Source: Diogma glabrata (Eukaryota; Arthropoda; Insecta; Diptera; Cylindrotomidae). Taken from it: a stretch of DNA of 64,000 bases. The notes below the pieces were generated by a model, which saw only the letters and a list, made by a program, of their open reading frames with translations, made no database searches and was not told where the DNA came from. This document shows positions 46,820-60,288 of this stretch, one piece after another (position 1 is the stretch's first letter; each line of letters opens with the position of its first letter). Both the position numbers and the translations under genes were made by a program. The stretch is from positions 384,250,215-384,314,214 of the forward strand of contig OY856186.1 of assembly GCA_963693315.1 (NCBI GenBank), written 5' to 3'.

Positions 46820-49320
46820 AATTATAAATCAGAAAACAATAATGGACAGTTTCCTCTTCGCCGTTATTAGAGGTAAAAAAAATTTTGTTTCATCCGGTCA
46901 CCGATGATGAGTCATGGATTATCTTGCAAACAAAATTACATCCAAACGGTTAATGCAGTTCACTGGATAATTTCTCTTTTTGGTCATTTATTATAATTAC
47001 ACGGTAAACAAACACAAACGAATAAAAATTTTCTTTTGACCTTTCCTTATTTATGTAAATTTTATTTACGGTATAATTTTTTTATATTACTATTACACAA
47101 CCAGTCTGGTTAAAACTTTGAATTACCTCTTTTTTATAATTTTATTATTATTTCTTATTTAATTGAATTGAACTAACATTGACAGTACATTAAATATTTC
47201 CGACATCTTTCTTAGGTTAGAATATCGCAACAACTCTATTTTTAATTCCAAGTAAACTGAATAAACTAACACCGAATAATTCATTAATACACTTATTTTA
47301 GTTGGTTCAACTAACCTTGACCGTAAATAAACATTTTCAAACTTTGTTTTCTCAGTTTATAATATCACAACTGCGAAAATTTTCTATCTTTGATTCTAAT
47401 GCCACTGAGCCACTTATGACTGAGAAGACAAGCCATTTTATTAAAAACTTATTTCATTTACTTTACCTAAGCAGAGTTGTATTATCGGCGGCAAGTTTTC
47501 AGAATCTTCCGAGAAATTTCCGTATAAAAAACAAAATAACATCACTTGATGCTCACTCAAATTAAAAGAAAACAAAAAATGATTCTCAATTCATGCATGG
47601 TGACATGTCAAAAATCAAAACATGAATCCCATCATATAACTAGAAGTCTAAGAGACCCCCTATATGTGGCTAGATATATTTATAGGCTAAAATAGCAATT
47701 GTTTTTTCATCTCAAATTAATAAACGAAAACAAGCCCGTTTATTGGACATTTACCTTCGATAAACATGTGTGCTAAAAGTGTCTTCACTAAAAAAAAAAA
47801 CAGAGACATCTATTATGAAATGATTTTAGGAAATTACATTTAGTAGTGTATCCACTAAGGAAATATTATCACCAACAGGCATTAAAATTGAAGAATACAA
47901 CCAATTTATAGCAGAATATTGACTGTAAGATTTATACAGGAACATAGCGGAACCATGAATTCATGATATCATTCAACTATTCTATGCTAATTCTACGGCA
48001 ACTAACGATCACAAATTGAATAAAGGAAATTACACTGGTTAATATTACACAGCTGTCTTCGGACAATCTCCGTTTTACTGAAACTATTGTAGATAGCAAC
48101 TACGGTTTGAGTTTAAAAAATAATTATGAAAGTCTCCGCTAATGCAAATTTGATGCGTATGAAAAAGTAGTGAATCCATAAATCAGGGAGTTATACAACC
48201 GCTTTAGGATAACAATTTTTTTTTTAATCGGAAGCTATAGTAGATGATGACTATGGATTGAGTATAAGAAACTATGTGAAAAGAAAAAAGATGAAAACAA
48301 CTATGAAAACTTCTGTTAAGGAATGTTTTGTGTGTATGGGACAGTGGTTCGAATTTCAATGACGGCGTTTGGATTACCCTTCATATCAAACCTCTAATGA
48401 CACCTTAATTTAGCCTACCATACTTACTAAAGCATATATCCAAATCACACATTAACAATAATAAAATGCACCGCTAGTCCGGGTGATTGTTGCTTAGAAA
48501 TAATACGAGTAGTAGTAAAATTCATCAATTAAAATGTTGCGCATCAAAAACAAAATTTAAGTCTGCATGACTAAAAAGACGAACACAAAAAAAAGACACC
48601 CAAACATTTCTTTTCATTTTATTTAAGAATGATCCTTTCTAACATATTCAACCGAATAAATTAAATTTTAGTAATTATTTAATGACAAAAACTACTATAC
48701 GTCAAATAATTTTTGAATATGACATCACTTTTATACCCATTTTCCTTTTTAAATACAAAATGTCAAAAAAATATTAGGGGAAGAAATTAACACCGTAATT
48801 GAATGATTATATTCACCAAACTGCCTTTCAATTACCAAAAGTTCAAGTATATATAAAAAAAACTTATGAATCAACAACAAATCAAAAATTAAACAGAAAT
48901 CGAAAAAAGAAAAAGGGCTTTTCACCTAAACTTCAAATCGTTATATTGATGTATGTATTTGACAGATAACATACATGGCTGATAGTCAGAAATCAGTAGT
49001 TATGTATTAAAATTTACTGAAAAAATAATAATAATGCAACTATAGTAAAAACAACTTAAAGACAACACATAACAGTCTTGATTTTCTATAAATAACAATC
49101 ATTTAAAGTTTTCGAAATACAAATTAGTTGTGCACAACTGTCAAGTTTTTTTCGGGAGAAAGGTCTATATCATTGCAAACAGGGCTCAGAAAGCTATAAA
49201 TAAAAAGACGATAAGTTGTATTGATCGCGTTGATTCATGCAGAAGAAAGTTGATAAGACAAATGAAAATTTATCTGGAAAATAGCTTCGTAACAAAGGTT
49301 ACGCAAGATGAAGTTTTCAG
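46820..49320. other. Spacer, no gene recognised
   Basis: A+T-rich DNA. A B-box-like word (GTGGTTCGAATTT) at about 48345 has no A-box partner. No conserved protein blocks or TIRs were seen. Confidence 0.5.
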
Positions 49321-49324
49321 ACTA

Positions 49325-49690
49325 TAACCTTTGCTATCTGCAGTGAGGCAATCAAGTCACATTGTTGAACGAACATTATTGTCGCCAAGTATGATCAAAG
49401 AACCTTCTAGCTTGGTAAGTATATTATTAAATTTATTCAGATAATCTTCGAAAGGGTTTACAAAACTGCCAATAGATGTTTGCCAAGCAAAACGATTTAC
49501 CTGGGTGAATCTGATATCCACGAACATGTATTTGAGATTCCATAAAGTGGGATAGATTTATATTTTCATCAATTGGATTATGAATACTGGTAAAAACTGG
49601 TATGCAATATTTCTCATTATTTTTAATAGAGGCAGAGTGCATTTTTAATTCAAAATCGTTTACATTGCTAGGCAAAATACAACAAACAAT
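49325..49690 (-). pseudogene. LINE endonuclease relic
   Basis: The minus strand carries, across two frames, a segment like VNRFAWQTSIGSFVNPFEDY and then LEGSLIILGDNNVRST. 'I.GD.N.....' is the catalytic block of the apurinic-endonuclease domain of non-LTR retrotransposons. The preceding frame (49433-49675) lacks other clear blocks. It is a truncated and shifted relic, perhaps from the same type of LINE as at 43.4-44.9 kb. Confidence 0.45.
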
Positions 49691-49729
49691 GGTCTGTTGA
49701 ATTTATTTAAAGGACACGTTATTTGATTT

Positions 49730-50000
49730 TCTATTGTTTTAACAAACATGTTTGTTAATTGCCAGTTTTCAACAAACATGTTTGCTAAATATTTTTAACT
49801 ACCTTTACAAGCATTTCGTTGATTCTCGTTTGTTTAATAAAATCAAAAATATAAAACATAAATATGAAAAAATTCAAAATTTCAAAAGTTAACAAACATG
49901 TTCGTTATTTTAACAATCCGGTTGTGGTTTTATTCGTAGTTTGTTTAGTACAAACATGACTGCAAAATTTACAAATTATTTGTTAAAAATTGTTGGTAAA
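49730..50000. repeat. Dispersed AACAAACATGTTTGTT palindromes
   Basis: AACAAACATGTTTG occurs at about 49740 and 49770, AACAAACATGTTCG at about 49902, and ACAAACATG at about 49952. The core is a near-perfect 16-bp palindrome. It most likely belongs to a decayed TIR element. Confidence 0.5.
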
Positions 50001-50117
50001 ATAAATTCAACTGACATCATTTTGTTGTATTCAACGAACAATTTGTAGGATCAAAAGTAACAGAAGTGTATGTTGAATCGAATGACATTTCTGTAATATT
50101 TACGAACTTTTTTTTTG

Positions 50118-50165
50118 AGTGTGTTCACACTGGTGTTCACACTGGTGTGACTGCCAGTGCTCACA
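50118..50165. repeat. 14-bp tandem duplication TGTTCACACTGG
   Basis: GTGTTCACACTGGT is repeated twice and then echoed in degenerate form (GTGACTGCCAGTGCTCAC). A very small local repeat. Confidence 0.7.
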
Positions 50166-50629
50166 GACGGTCATATCGTAACTGGCGTTCACTCACAATA
50201 TAAAATCAACATAAAATGTTGTAAACTGGTTTGTGCAAACTTCAGTTTTAGACTTATATTTTATGCATTTTTTATCTGCAGTCTTCCCTTGTTTATTAAA
50301 TGGTTTCAAGTGCCCAAATTCATTTTTGAAGCTGCTTTTGATGCTTACTTCTTCTATATATAGTGTACATGGTTATCTCGGTTATTTCCATTCGGAAATT
50401 TTTCTTCCAAACTCGTACATGACACAGTTACCTATTCAATGTTAACATAGTAAGAGAATGAAATACAATAAAAATGTGTTCGTAGAGTAAAAACCAGACT
50501 AAAAAATACACTAGAAACTGAAATTAAAAAATTGAATAAATCCAGAAATTTTAAACGAAAACTTTTAAGTGTGGAAAAAACTCGGTTTAAGTAGATAAAT
50601 AATGATGAAATTTCAACTCAGAAATACCA

Positions 50630-50718
50630 TCACCTCGGTGGCGTAGTGTGTGGCGTGTCTTCCTACGGCTTCGAATCAAGGCACTGATGAGGTATAGGTT
50701 CGAATCTCAACCAAAAAG
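50630..50718 (+). repeat. tRNA-derived SINE head
   Basis: TGGCGTAGTGTGTGGCG (50637) matches the A-box and GGTTCGAATCTC (50697) the B-box, about 60 bases apart. The start CCTCGGTGGCGTAGTG is typical of insect tRNA-derived SINEs. Stems do not close as a working tRNA. The segment passes into an A-rich unrelated tail (CCAAAAAATTCAAAAATC). Confidence 0.6.
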
Positions 50719-50719
50719 C

Positions 50720-51860
50720 ATGTAAATGACGTTTTTCCAAAAAATTCAAAAATCAAAAATACTATTTTGTATTTGGAGCAATCGCTTTTAAATCAAAATT
50801 TAAATCACAATTTGTCTTGCCAATTTGTTTCGGTGCTTCCACTAACACCGTTTTCTGCCAACTGGGTGCTGGTATTTTCACCCTTCTTTTGCCTTGTGGA
50901 TTCATCTCTGTGTACATCCTCAAAATTCAAGTCTGTTGAATTAAAAATTCTAAACTATTTTAATGTACGAAAACCTTGTCTTTTATATAGACTGAATATA
51001 CATCCAAATAAAAAATCTAGTATACCATTGGACTCATTCTGTGATTTTTGATTTTTTCTCATATAGGCAAAGGCTAGTTGGTTTTGTCGCATTTTACTAT
51101 TACCATGCATTCAATTGTTGTTTCGAAACTGTTCAAATCAAAAACAAATTCAAAACCAAGTTTTTGTCAGTGCGACGATCAAAACTTGCCCTTAGTGTTA
51201 TAGTGCTAAAAATGTGTTATAGTGCTAACAATATAATGTTAGCAATATTGGTAACGTAATATTGTTGTTTTTATATAATTCGGATATTGTTTTCAAGTTA
51301 TTCGTACTTCATTTATTTAGCGTATGGTTTTGTTTTTTTGTGACATATTTTGTACTTCATTGAGTCATAGGATACATTGTTGGGAAAAGTTTTGGTTAGA
51401 AGCATCAACTCGTTTCCTCTCGAGCAGTGTTTCTCTACTGGTTAGCATATGTAAGACCAATAAATATTTTAGGATTCTATTTTGGATCTTACGAAATATT
51501 TTCTGTTAGTTGGGTTAAAGTGCAGACTAGACCTTTTTAAAACTTACATACATAATGTAATTTAAAACAACTGGGATGAACGAAATAAAGTTTAGAGAAA
51601 CCAAAAAAAAAAAATAACGAATTTTGGAGTGAAACTCCAAAACTCTTAAAACTCTTCTTATATCACTAATTTGCTCCGTTCTTTTAGAGCGAATAAAGTA
51701 AAAAACATTACGTTCCCAAATGCAGAAGTAACAATAAAAAACTATCGTTCTTACTCCTGACTCGAAATAATAGTAATTTTTTGTGTAAGGGTTTAATGTT
51801 GTATATATTTTATTTTTCGAGCAAAAGTTAACAATGCGAGCGAGCATTGCAAATTTGAAA
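50720..51860. other. Spacer, no gene recognised
   Basis: Mixed A/T-rich DNA. A word GCAGTGTTTCTC near 51425 resembles the end of a hAT MITE (see 55598-55656) but has no partner. Plus-strand frames here are short and lack motifs. Confidence 0.5.
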
Positions 51861-51864
51861 GAGA

Positions 51865-52745
51865 ATAAAATTCATTAAATACGAAGCCAATACAACGTTT
51901 TATCCTTCCGACAGAGTAACATGTATTAATTTAAATTGAACTATTTTAAAATTCATTGATAAACCAAGTAAATAAAACAAATAAAAACACAATGAACAAA
52001 CCCACCAAAAAAGTAAGGCATTCCAGAGGTGAGAGACTTTTTTGAAAAAATCACGTTGATAAGCGACAATGACCTACAGTCAAAGAGAGTTCAAAGTTCT
52101 AACTACTATTACTAATGTGAATTGAGAAACCAAAAAACGAAAATTTAATTCAATTTGACTATAGTAGTATTTGACCTTTGTCTTTTTCAATATTCGGGTG
52201 AGCGTCATTAATTAATTAATTTAGATTAATTTGAATTAATTGTATTTTATATAATCAGAGCGAAAATGGGTTTCATGATTGTTTTATAAAATACAATCAA
52301 AAAAGTTATTTCAGAGTTCAAAACAAACAAGTCAATTGTTTTATTCTTCCAGCAACTATAAATATAGGTTTATTTTAGAACCATAATTGTGTGCGTTATT
52401 AGTCTTAATGGAATAAAATAAACAGTTGTCAAATTTATTCTGTTGCGTGAATGCTGCGGAACACAATAAAACAATTTATTTGATTGTATTGAACTCTGAA
52501 ATAAATTTGTTTGGTCGAATTTTATAAAAAATCAAAACAAACATTTTCGCTCTGATTATATAAAAACAATAAATTCAAACTAATGCGCCAAACAATAAAA
52601 TTTATTTAGTAGTTTGGAATTAGTGGTACACACAAAAAAAATTCATTGCATTTTTATTCGTTGTACTTGTACCATCTACTCTTTCGGAAGGATAAACATA
52701 GTATTGGGTTCCTGTTTAATGAATTTTATTCGTATTATTAAACAC
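51865..52745. mobile_element. Foldback element of about 0.9 kb
   Basis: GAATAAAATTCATTAAA and TTTATCCTTCCGACAGAGTA on the left (51865-51920) are inverted at the right (TACTCTTTCGGAAGGATAAA, TTTAATGAATTTTATTC, 52676-52735). A second inverted pair lies inside: TATAATCAGAGCGAAAATG at about 52250 and CATTTTCGCTCTGATTATA at 52542-52560, followed by TTATTTCAGAGTTCA / TGAACTCTGAAATAA. The two nested pairs may be one long foldback or one element inside another. No coding frame. Confidence 0.65.
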
Positions 52746-53499
52746 TGACCTAATAAAATACTAATATTGTGTTCCGTAGCAATCGCGCAATAGAATAAAA
52801 CTAACAGCAAAATTAACAGTACATAGTTGCCAGAAGGCTAAATTATTTTTTCAAATACTCACAGATTTATTTTTGCTTAAAATTTGATGCTTTCATTAGT
52901 ATTAAAAATTAAAATAGATTATCTTTCTGAATTGTTTGAACAATTATGCAAATACATATTATTATTAAAATAAATACAAAGGATGACGAAAAGTACTAAT
53001 TTTCATTCTCTGCATATGGAATGAAAGAAAATAATAAACCCGACTCCAATGGAGTTGCGGGTAAGAACGATATCAAAAATATATAGAACATTTTCCTGTT
53101 TATCGTTAGTATAAAATTGTTCACGTAAACATAAAACATTATTTCATCTCGCGTACAAAATGCAAAATTTTCTACGATGGTAAATTAGAAAATTAAATTA
53201 GAAATCGAAAACATATTCGAAATTCATATACTTTTTTTTCTTGGTTGCATTGATTTACCCGGCATCTCCGTTATGATAAATTCCAGCGCGATGATTAATT
53301 TTGCTATGTGTGTTTGAGTATATTACACAAAAAACTTTGCTATCAGCAAATTATCCGGCTAATTTTTTACTAAGATATTATCACAATAATTTAAACCAAA
53401 TGCTTCATAATAAAATTTTTTTGTAGTGCCAACATATTCATTAGTTCGATGTTTGTTTTGTTTTTATTTGAAAACAAATTATAACAATTTATTTTTGAG

Positions 53500-55260
53500 C
53501 TACTTTATTTTTTATCATGAAAATTTTTGCTTTTTTTTATTTGAATTTAACCCCATGAAATTCTCTAAAATTATTGACATTATTCAATTTGACCAATCGA
53601 CATTTTAATTATACTAATAATAGTGAGATTATAAAATAATCAACCTATATCACAGTTGATTATCACGAATATTTTATTTTTTCTTACAGAAATGTGAATT
53701 AATAAAATTATAAATTAATAAAAGTTTTCAAATAACATTTGTTCACTAATCCAATATTTGTTCCTGCAAAATAATCTTCATAGTGAAGATATTCTATCTG
53801 CCATTTATAATATTTTTCTGGTTGATTGATAAAATTAATTTTGTTAAACGCTTTGATATTCGAGGCTAGAATAAATAAAAAAATCAAAATGATTGGTAAA
53901 ATTGAATGTTGTCATTACGTTTTAGAGAATTTCATGTGGTTTAATTCAAATATAAATAAAGCAAAAAATTTTCAGTTGTAATTGCCCAAGGACGGTGATA
54001 AATTCTCATAATTTGAATTTAATCCCATGAAATTCTATAAAACGTAGTGACAATATTCAATTTTACCAATCACATTTCAATTATACTAATATTAGGGAGA
54101 TAGGGAGACTAGCCAATAATTTACCTAGGCACACTTTATATTTTAAAAATTTTTTTTCTTTGTAATTTTTTTTTCGTTGATAAAATTATTTGCTATGAAA
54201 ATTATTGTTTTTAAAAAAACATAAAGAAATCAAAAATGGAAAAAAATTATCGAAACGAATTCCCATCGACCGGTGATAAATTCTCATAATTTTTGAGAAA
54301 ATTCCTCAAGCTAGTGGCATTGATAATAGCCATCGGCCTGCGGCACTGTGCTATTATCAATTAACTTGCTTTTGAAATTTTCGCAAAAAATTATATCGAA
54401 TTATCAACGTCCTTGGGCATTTACTACTGAAATTTTTTTGCTTTAGTTTTATTTTAATTTAAACCAATGAAATTTTCTAAAATGTAATGACATCATTCAA
54501 TTTCACCAATAACATTTGAATTATACTAATAACAAATATTTATACATCTGGCCAACTGGGATATCAAAAATTATCAGTTGTAATTTCCCAAGGGCGGTGA
54601 TAATTCGAAATAATTTTTTGCCAAAAATTTCGAAAGCAAGTATGATGATAAAAGGACGAGGCCGTAGGCCGAGGGCTTTTTTCAATACCACTTGCTTGAG
54701 GAATTTTTCAAAAAATTATGAGAATTTATCAGCGATCGGACGGAATTCGTTTAGAAAATTTTTTGCCATTTTTCATTTATTTATATATTTTTTATGAATT
54801 ATACGTTGGCCTACTGTGATATCAGTTAATTATTTCAAAATTTGATTGATAATTTTTAATATCCCAGTAGGCCAGACGTATAAATATTTGTTATTAGTAT
54901 AATTCAAATGTTATTGGTGAAATTGAATGATGTCATTACATTTTAGAGAATTTCATTAGTTTAAATTAAAATAAAACAAAGGCAAAAAATTTCAGTCTAA
55001 TTTTGAAATAATTAAGTGATATCACAGTAGGCCAACGTATAATTCATAAAAAATATATAAAGAAATGAAAAATGGCAAAAAATTTTCTAAACGAATTCCC
55101 CTCGTTCGTTGATAAATTCTCATAATTTTTTGGAAAATTCCTCAAGCAAGTGTATTGATAAAAGCCCTTGGCCTACGGCCTCGTGCTTTTATAAATATTC
55201 TTGCTTACAAAATTTTCGCAAAAATTTATTTCGAATTATCAACTTCCTTGTGCAATTACT
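53500..55260. repeat. Cluster of foldback repeats with CG-rich core
   Basis: Blocks (CATGAAATTCTCTAAAA, GACAT.ATTCAATTT.ACCAAT, ATTATACTAATAA) recur in both orientations at about 53560, 53900, 54030, 54470 and 54930. Between them are hairpins with a GC core in AT DNA: CATCGGCCTGCGGCACTGTG (about 54331), GAGGCCGTAGGCCGAGGGC (about 54658) and TTGGCCTACGGCCTCGTGC (about 55170). Each core is flanked by CCTCAAGCAAGTG-type arms. It looks like several copies of one MITE, some nested. Confidence 0.65.
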
Positions 55261-55597
55261 ACTAATAATATCATGATAATATTTTGCCTAGACATGATAT
55301 TGGATAGACAAATATTTTGCAATACATTGTAGAAAACAAATACAAACATACAATATCGTGATGGAAAATATCATAGTGGAGACCTTGGGTTAAAATCTTT
55401 ATCAAATAACATAAAAATACCATAGCAAAAACACTTTTGTTATTTAGCGATTTTACAGCAGTGGAAAAAAACATTTTCACAAGAGATTAGGCCTGCATGA
55501 AAAAAGACTTTTTATTTAATTTGTAAAATAATATTCACATTTGAGGCGTAATAAAAGTGCTCACATAAAACAAAATTGTAACTGTTATAAATATAAA

Positions 55598-55656
55598 AAA
55601 ATTTACGGACCACTAAATTTTTTAGTGGGTCGCGGACCAACGGTTGAGAAACACTG
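55598..55656 (-). repeat. hAT-type MITE end fragment
   Basis: Minus strand: GCAGTGTTTCTCAACCGTTG then GTCCGCGACCCACTAAAAAA. 'CAGTGTTTCTCAACC' with a following GGTCCGCG is a common hAT MITE terminus in animals. No matching second end lies within a few kb, so this is a fragment. Confidence 0.5.
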
Positions 55657-55749
55657 CTATAGAGTACGGAGTTTACCCTCGGCTACTACCACTACTAGCA
55701 TCTCAAGTTTTCCTACGTTTTTGTCTAAAATTTTCAAATGAAAAGAAAC

Positions 55750-57090
55750 GAATGTTTTTTTAATATCTCTCGTAGATTCGATGATTCCAGTGACTGACCC
55801 TTAGTAATTAGTTGATAAACAGATATAATATAAAAAAATAAAAACCAAAACCAGAAACAAACCAAATAATTCAACAAAAAAACATAAAAGAAAACTAGCT
55901 TTACTCAAAAAAGCTTTACAGTTAGCGAAAATAAATCTTTTCAATAATGAATAATTGGTGACTGTTCCTGTTTGTTGTAAGAGACTGAGGCTCAATTTAT
56001 TCAGAAAACCTTAAGTACCATTACAATCAATTAAATCCTTCCAATTATTTTTGAATTTTTGAGATCAATTAAACTCAAGTAAGTAAAGAAATAATTGGAA
56101 TATTTTCAATTATATACATTTTATATCCAATTATATTTTTTTGCCATTAAAATAATTACATTTTTTTCTGTTAACAAAAATTCGGTAATGTATGAAAACG
56201 TATTTCGGACATTCTTAAAGTTTATTTAAATCGATTCATTAGTTTCAACTGAAAATAAAAGTTTAGTTCTAGTCCCATAGATCCCCTACCATTGCTTGTC
56301 GATTTACAGGTGAAACAGATCTTCCAAAAACAAGACAAATCAACTTACATAAATATATTCCTGTGATTTGTTGCTCTCATAGAAAATGTTTGTTTTAGTT
56401 TTTCTATTGAAAATTTCCAACCTACGCAACTTCAAAGAAAATCTATTTTAAGCATCAAAATAAAAAACAAAATTAAGAAATAATTTAATTCTATTAATAA
56501 CACATTTTTTTTCTTAATAAATTCTAAGAAAATTAGAAAGTTCGGCTAGTGATCGGTTGTTTCGAACGTGAGAGAAATGTTTTTGTTCTTAAAAAAATTG
56601 TTTCAGGTTATTTCGTAAATTTTTTTCATAATAACTGAAGTTTTGGTCATGAACTTGAAACAATTATTTTCCATGAATTTATCCATAACTCATGGATGAA
56701 TCCTGACAAGAAATTCAATGGAAAAGTATAAATGCCAATAGAAAAACACGATGAAGTATGGACGTTTTTTTTTTATATTTGAAAGGTTTCTAAAAATTTT
56801 TGGCGTTGTAGATCTTATTAATAAGTTAAAGTTTTCTAATAAAAAGAGCCACATTATATGTTTCCAAATGAGTGTGTTAAGCTTTAATAGGGATGTGGAT
56901 AGGGTGGCTTTTTAATGATTGCACATAAGCTGTTAGATTCACCAAGTAGCGCCAACTGTGGTGGCTAGAATGTTAATCAGTGAGGATAAAAGTAGTATGA
57001 ACTATGAACGCATCCAAGTTTGAATTGTTATTGAGAACACTCTTAACAGATATAGAGTCTGGCTTGTATCTGAAATATTGGCAGAAAATT
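55750..57090. other. Spacer, no gene recognised
   Basis: A+T-rich DNA without conserved frames. Some poly-A/T tracts only. Confidence 0.45.
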
Positions 57091-57099
57091 TGCAACTAG

Positions 57100-57205
57100 A
57101 CTAAACAACAAAGAATAAAGCAGTGAAAACATCAAATGGACACACGGATGATTTCAAGACGAGGTGGGTAGACAAGCAGACGCATTACTGAGAATCATGT
57201 AGGGA
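57100..57205 (+). pseudogene. Possible LINE RNase H end
   Basis: One plus-strand frame reads KWTHG, stop, FQDEVGRQADALLR. This loosely follows the 'W.PGH..I.GNE.AD.LAR' block of LINE RNase H domains. A stop interrupts it. Weak evidence, listed because it agrees with the LINE remains nearby. Confidence 0.25.
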
Positions 57206-57365
57206 ATTAGACTTTTATAAAAAAAATATGGAAACCCTGACCCTGGAATCTCTTATTTTATCACAAAATATATATAAACTATGTAATAAATACATGACGA
57301 AAAAAATTTAACAGAACAAAAATAAATTAATAAAAGTTATATAAATTAAAACACATAAGCTCACA

Positions 57366-57785
57366 TTATTGAATGTTGATCCGTTGTAAATTGACATTTA
57401 AGGCGTTACAGACATTTACTACCGTTTCCGATTGATTGCAATATTGAACCATCTCGCCACACAATTTAAAATCATTATCAGTTTCATTTTCACCCATAAA
57501 AAATTTTGTTGCGACTTCTACATAATTGTAAAAGACTTCAGCACTTGTAACCATTTTTAACATTGTAAATTTACAACTCGTTTTATAAATTGCTTTAGCG
57601 TAATCATCCACTTTATCACATATCATTCCCATTATTTCTGTTAAATAAGTTACGAATCTTTGAAGTTGAACACTTTTACTAACTGAATTTCCAGATTGAT
57701 TTATACTTAATCCACTAGCTTCAACAATCTTTTTTTTTTATCAACTTCACTATTTCAGCCACTGTTGCTTCACCAAAATGAGACA
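57366..57785 (-). CDS. Uncharacterised 139-residue protein, intact ORF
   Basis: On the minus strand an ATG at 57783-57785 (context AGTTAAATGTCT) opens 139 codons that run without a break to a stop at 57366; a later in-frame ATG is at 57630-57632. The protein is soluble-looking and mostly helical. It has a lysine-rich run (LIKKKIVEA, about residues 15-23), five scattered cysteines (MIC, TSC, LCG, YCN, VCN), an acidic segment ENETDNDF, and no signal peptide or membrane helix. A run of nine A in the coding strand (57730-57738) keeps the frame. I do not recognise the family. Neighbours are repeats. It could be a small host gene or exon, a captured gene, or chance; its length in such AT-rich DNA favours a real frame. 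Confidence 0.45.
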
Positions 57786-58560
<775 letters not shown>

Positions 58561-58909
58561 GGTGGCTCTCAGCTGTATTTTAGAATTTCTTAGGTCTCAG
58601 GGAAAAAATTTATTCCTTTTAACAAAAGAAAAAAAGCTGTTCTGGAGAAATCCGATCAAAGTAGTTTAAGGCGGCGCGACGGCGGTTTAAAGTTGAAAAA
58701 TCTCATATTTTCTCATATTTTCACGTTTTACAATCCTTATATCGCGTTTAGCAACCCTAGATCCAAGATTAAAAAATTTAAGCGTGTAATTTAGTTCAAT
58801 AGCTTTCCAAAATGCACAAAAATGCATTGAAATCGGACAGCAAATAACGAAGTTATGGAAAATATAAGCATCGGTCTGACGTCTCACGTTTTTTTTTTTT
58901 TGTTTTTAA

Positions 58910-58977
58910 ATAAAAAGTGTTGTGTTATAGGGCTTAGAATATGTGTCATAACAACACATAAATACCTTTTTATAAAG
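58910..58977 (-). repeat. LINE 3' end fragment
   Basis: GTGTTGTGTTATAGGGCTTAG and ATAACAACACATAAATACC correspond to the tail at 2511-2575. Orientation is the same as there. Only about 70 bp. Confidence 0.6.
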
Positions 58978-58984
58978 TTTAATG

Positions 58985-59545
58985 TCAAACAAATAATTAA
59001 TTTAATTTTTGGGTGAAAAAATTGGGTGAAAAAATTGGGTGAAAAAATAAATAAAAATCTTCTTTTGACACACTTGACAACATTTTTTGGACAAACTTAT
59101 AATGCAATAATCTAGTTTTTGATCTCACATACCAATCCTGACCATCTAGGTATTTCCTCATGTCCTTGTTCCTACTCATTATCACTTAAAACGAACGTTT
59201 TTTAAGCAAAAAATATGTATATTTCCTTGTTTTGACACACTTGACGATTTTTTTGACACACTTCCGGTACAGTTATCGAACACATCGTCCTTTCGGCTCT
59301 TACCATTGAGCGTACCTATTTTTAGAAACCAAAATTTTTAAAATCCCTTATCTAGATTTCATCGGTCGTGAAGGCCAGACGGCCGGCCGACCGGTCGGAC
59401 GGTCGGCCGGCCCGCAGACAGGAATAAATTTTTTTTTTTGTTTTTTTAGAATCAGTACTAGGTCCTAAAACGTCAAGAAATGACAAAAAAGTGGGGGTAA
59501 GAATTTCAATTTTAGCTCATGAATGTAATACTTAAGACCGAAATA
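58985..59545 (+). repeat. Foldback-arm copy, LTR-free site
   Basis: It parallels 33830-33915 joined to 37979-38360: TTTTGACACACTTGACA, then TGCAATAATCTAGTTTTTGA, then CTCACATACCAATCC, TGACACACTTGACGATTTTT, CGGTACAGTTATCGA and ATGAATGTAATACTTA. At TGCAATAATCTAG there is no LTR element, so this is the unoccupied counterpart of the insertion site. It also has a short tandem (TTGGGTGAAAAAA three times, 59010-59046) and a CG-rich block of CCGGCCGACCGG words (59382-59412). Confidence 0.75.
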
Positions 59546-60031
59546 TTTTGCAGTCGTGGATAAAATAGCATCTTGTATTTGCATAGGATGATGGCAATTT
59601 TTCTAGAATCTACTAATTGTAACCGGCTGTTTTACTTCTTCTTCTTCTTATTTCTTCTAGAAGTGTCAAATAATTGTATAAATGAAATGTAGAAAATAAA
59701 TTGTTTTTTTTGTTGTAAATGACCATGTGAGACGTCAGAACGATGCTTTTATTTTCCATAACTTCGTGATTTGCAGTTCGATTTAAATGTTTTTATGCAT
59801 TTTGGAAAGCGATTGAACTAAATAATACATTTAAATTCAATCTAGGGTTGCTAAATGCGATATAAGGGTTGTGAAGCGGAAAAAATGAGATTTTTCAACT
59901 TTAAACCGCCGTCGCGCCGCCTTAAACTACTTTGATCGGATTTCTCCAGAACATTTTTTTTTCTTTTGTTAAAAGGAATAAAATTTTGCCCTGAGACTTA
60001 AGAAATTCAAAAAAAAAAATTAAGAGCCACC

Positions 60032-60288
<257 letters not shown>

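Noticed and set aside
48340..48360. GTGGTTCGAATTT as a tRNA or SINE B-box
   Set aside because: No A-box or tRNA-like pairing lies upstream at a usable distance.
49740..49780. AAACATGTTT words fitting a p53 half-site pair
   Set aside because: The word is part of a dispersed AACAAACATGTTTGTT palindrome that is probably transposon-derived. There is no gene nearby to regulate.
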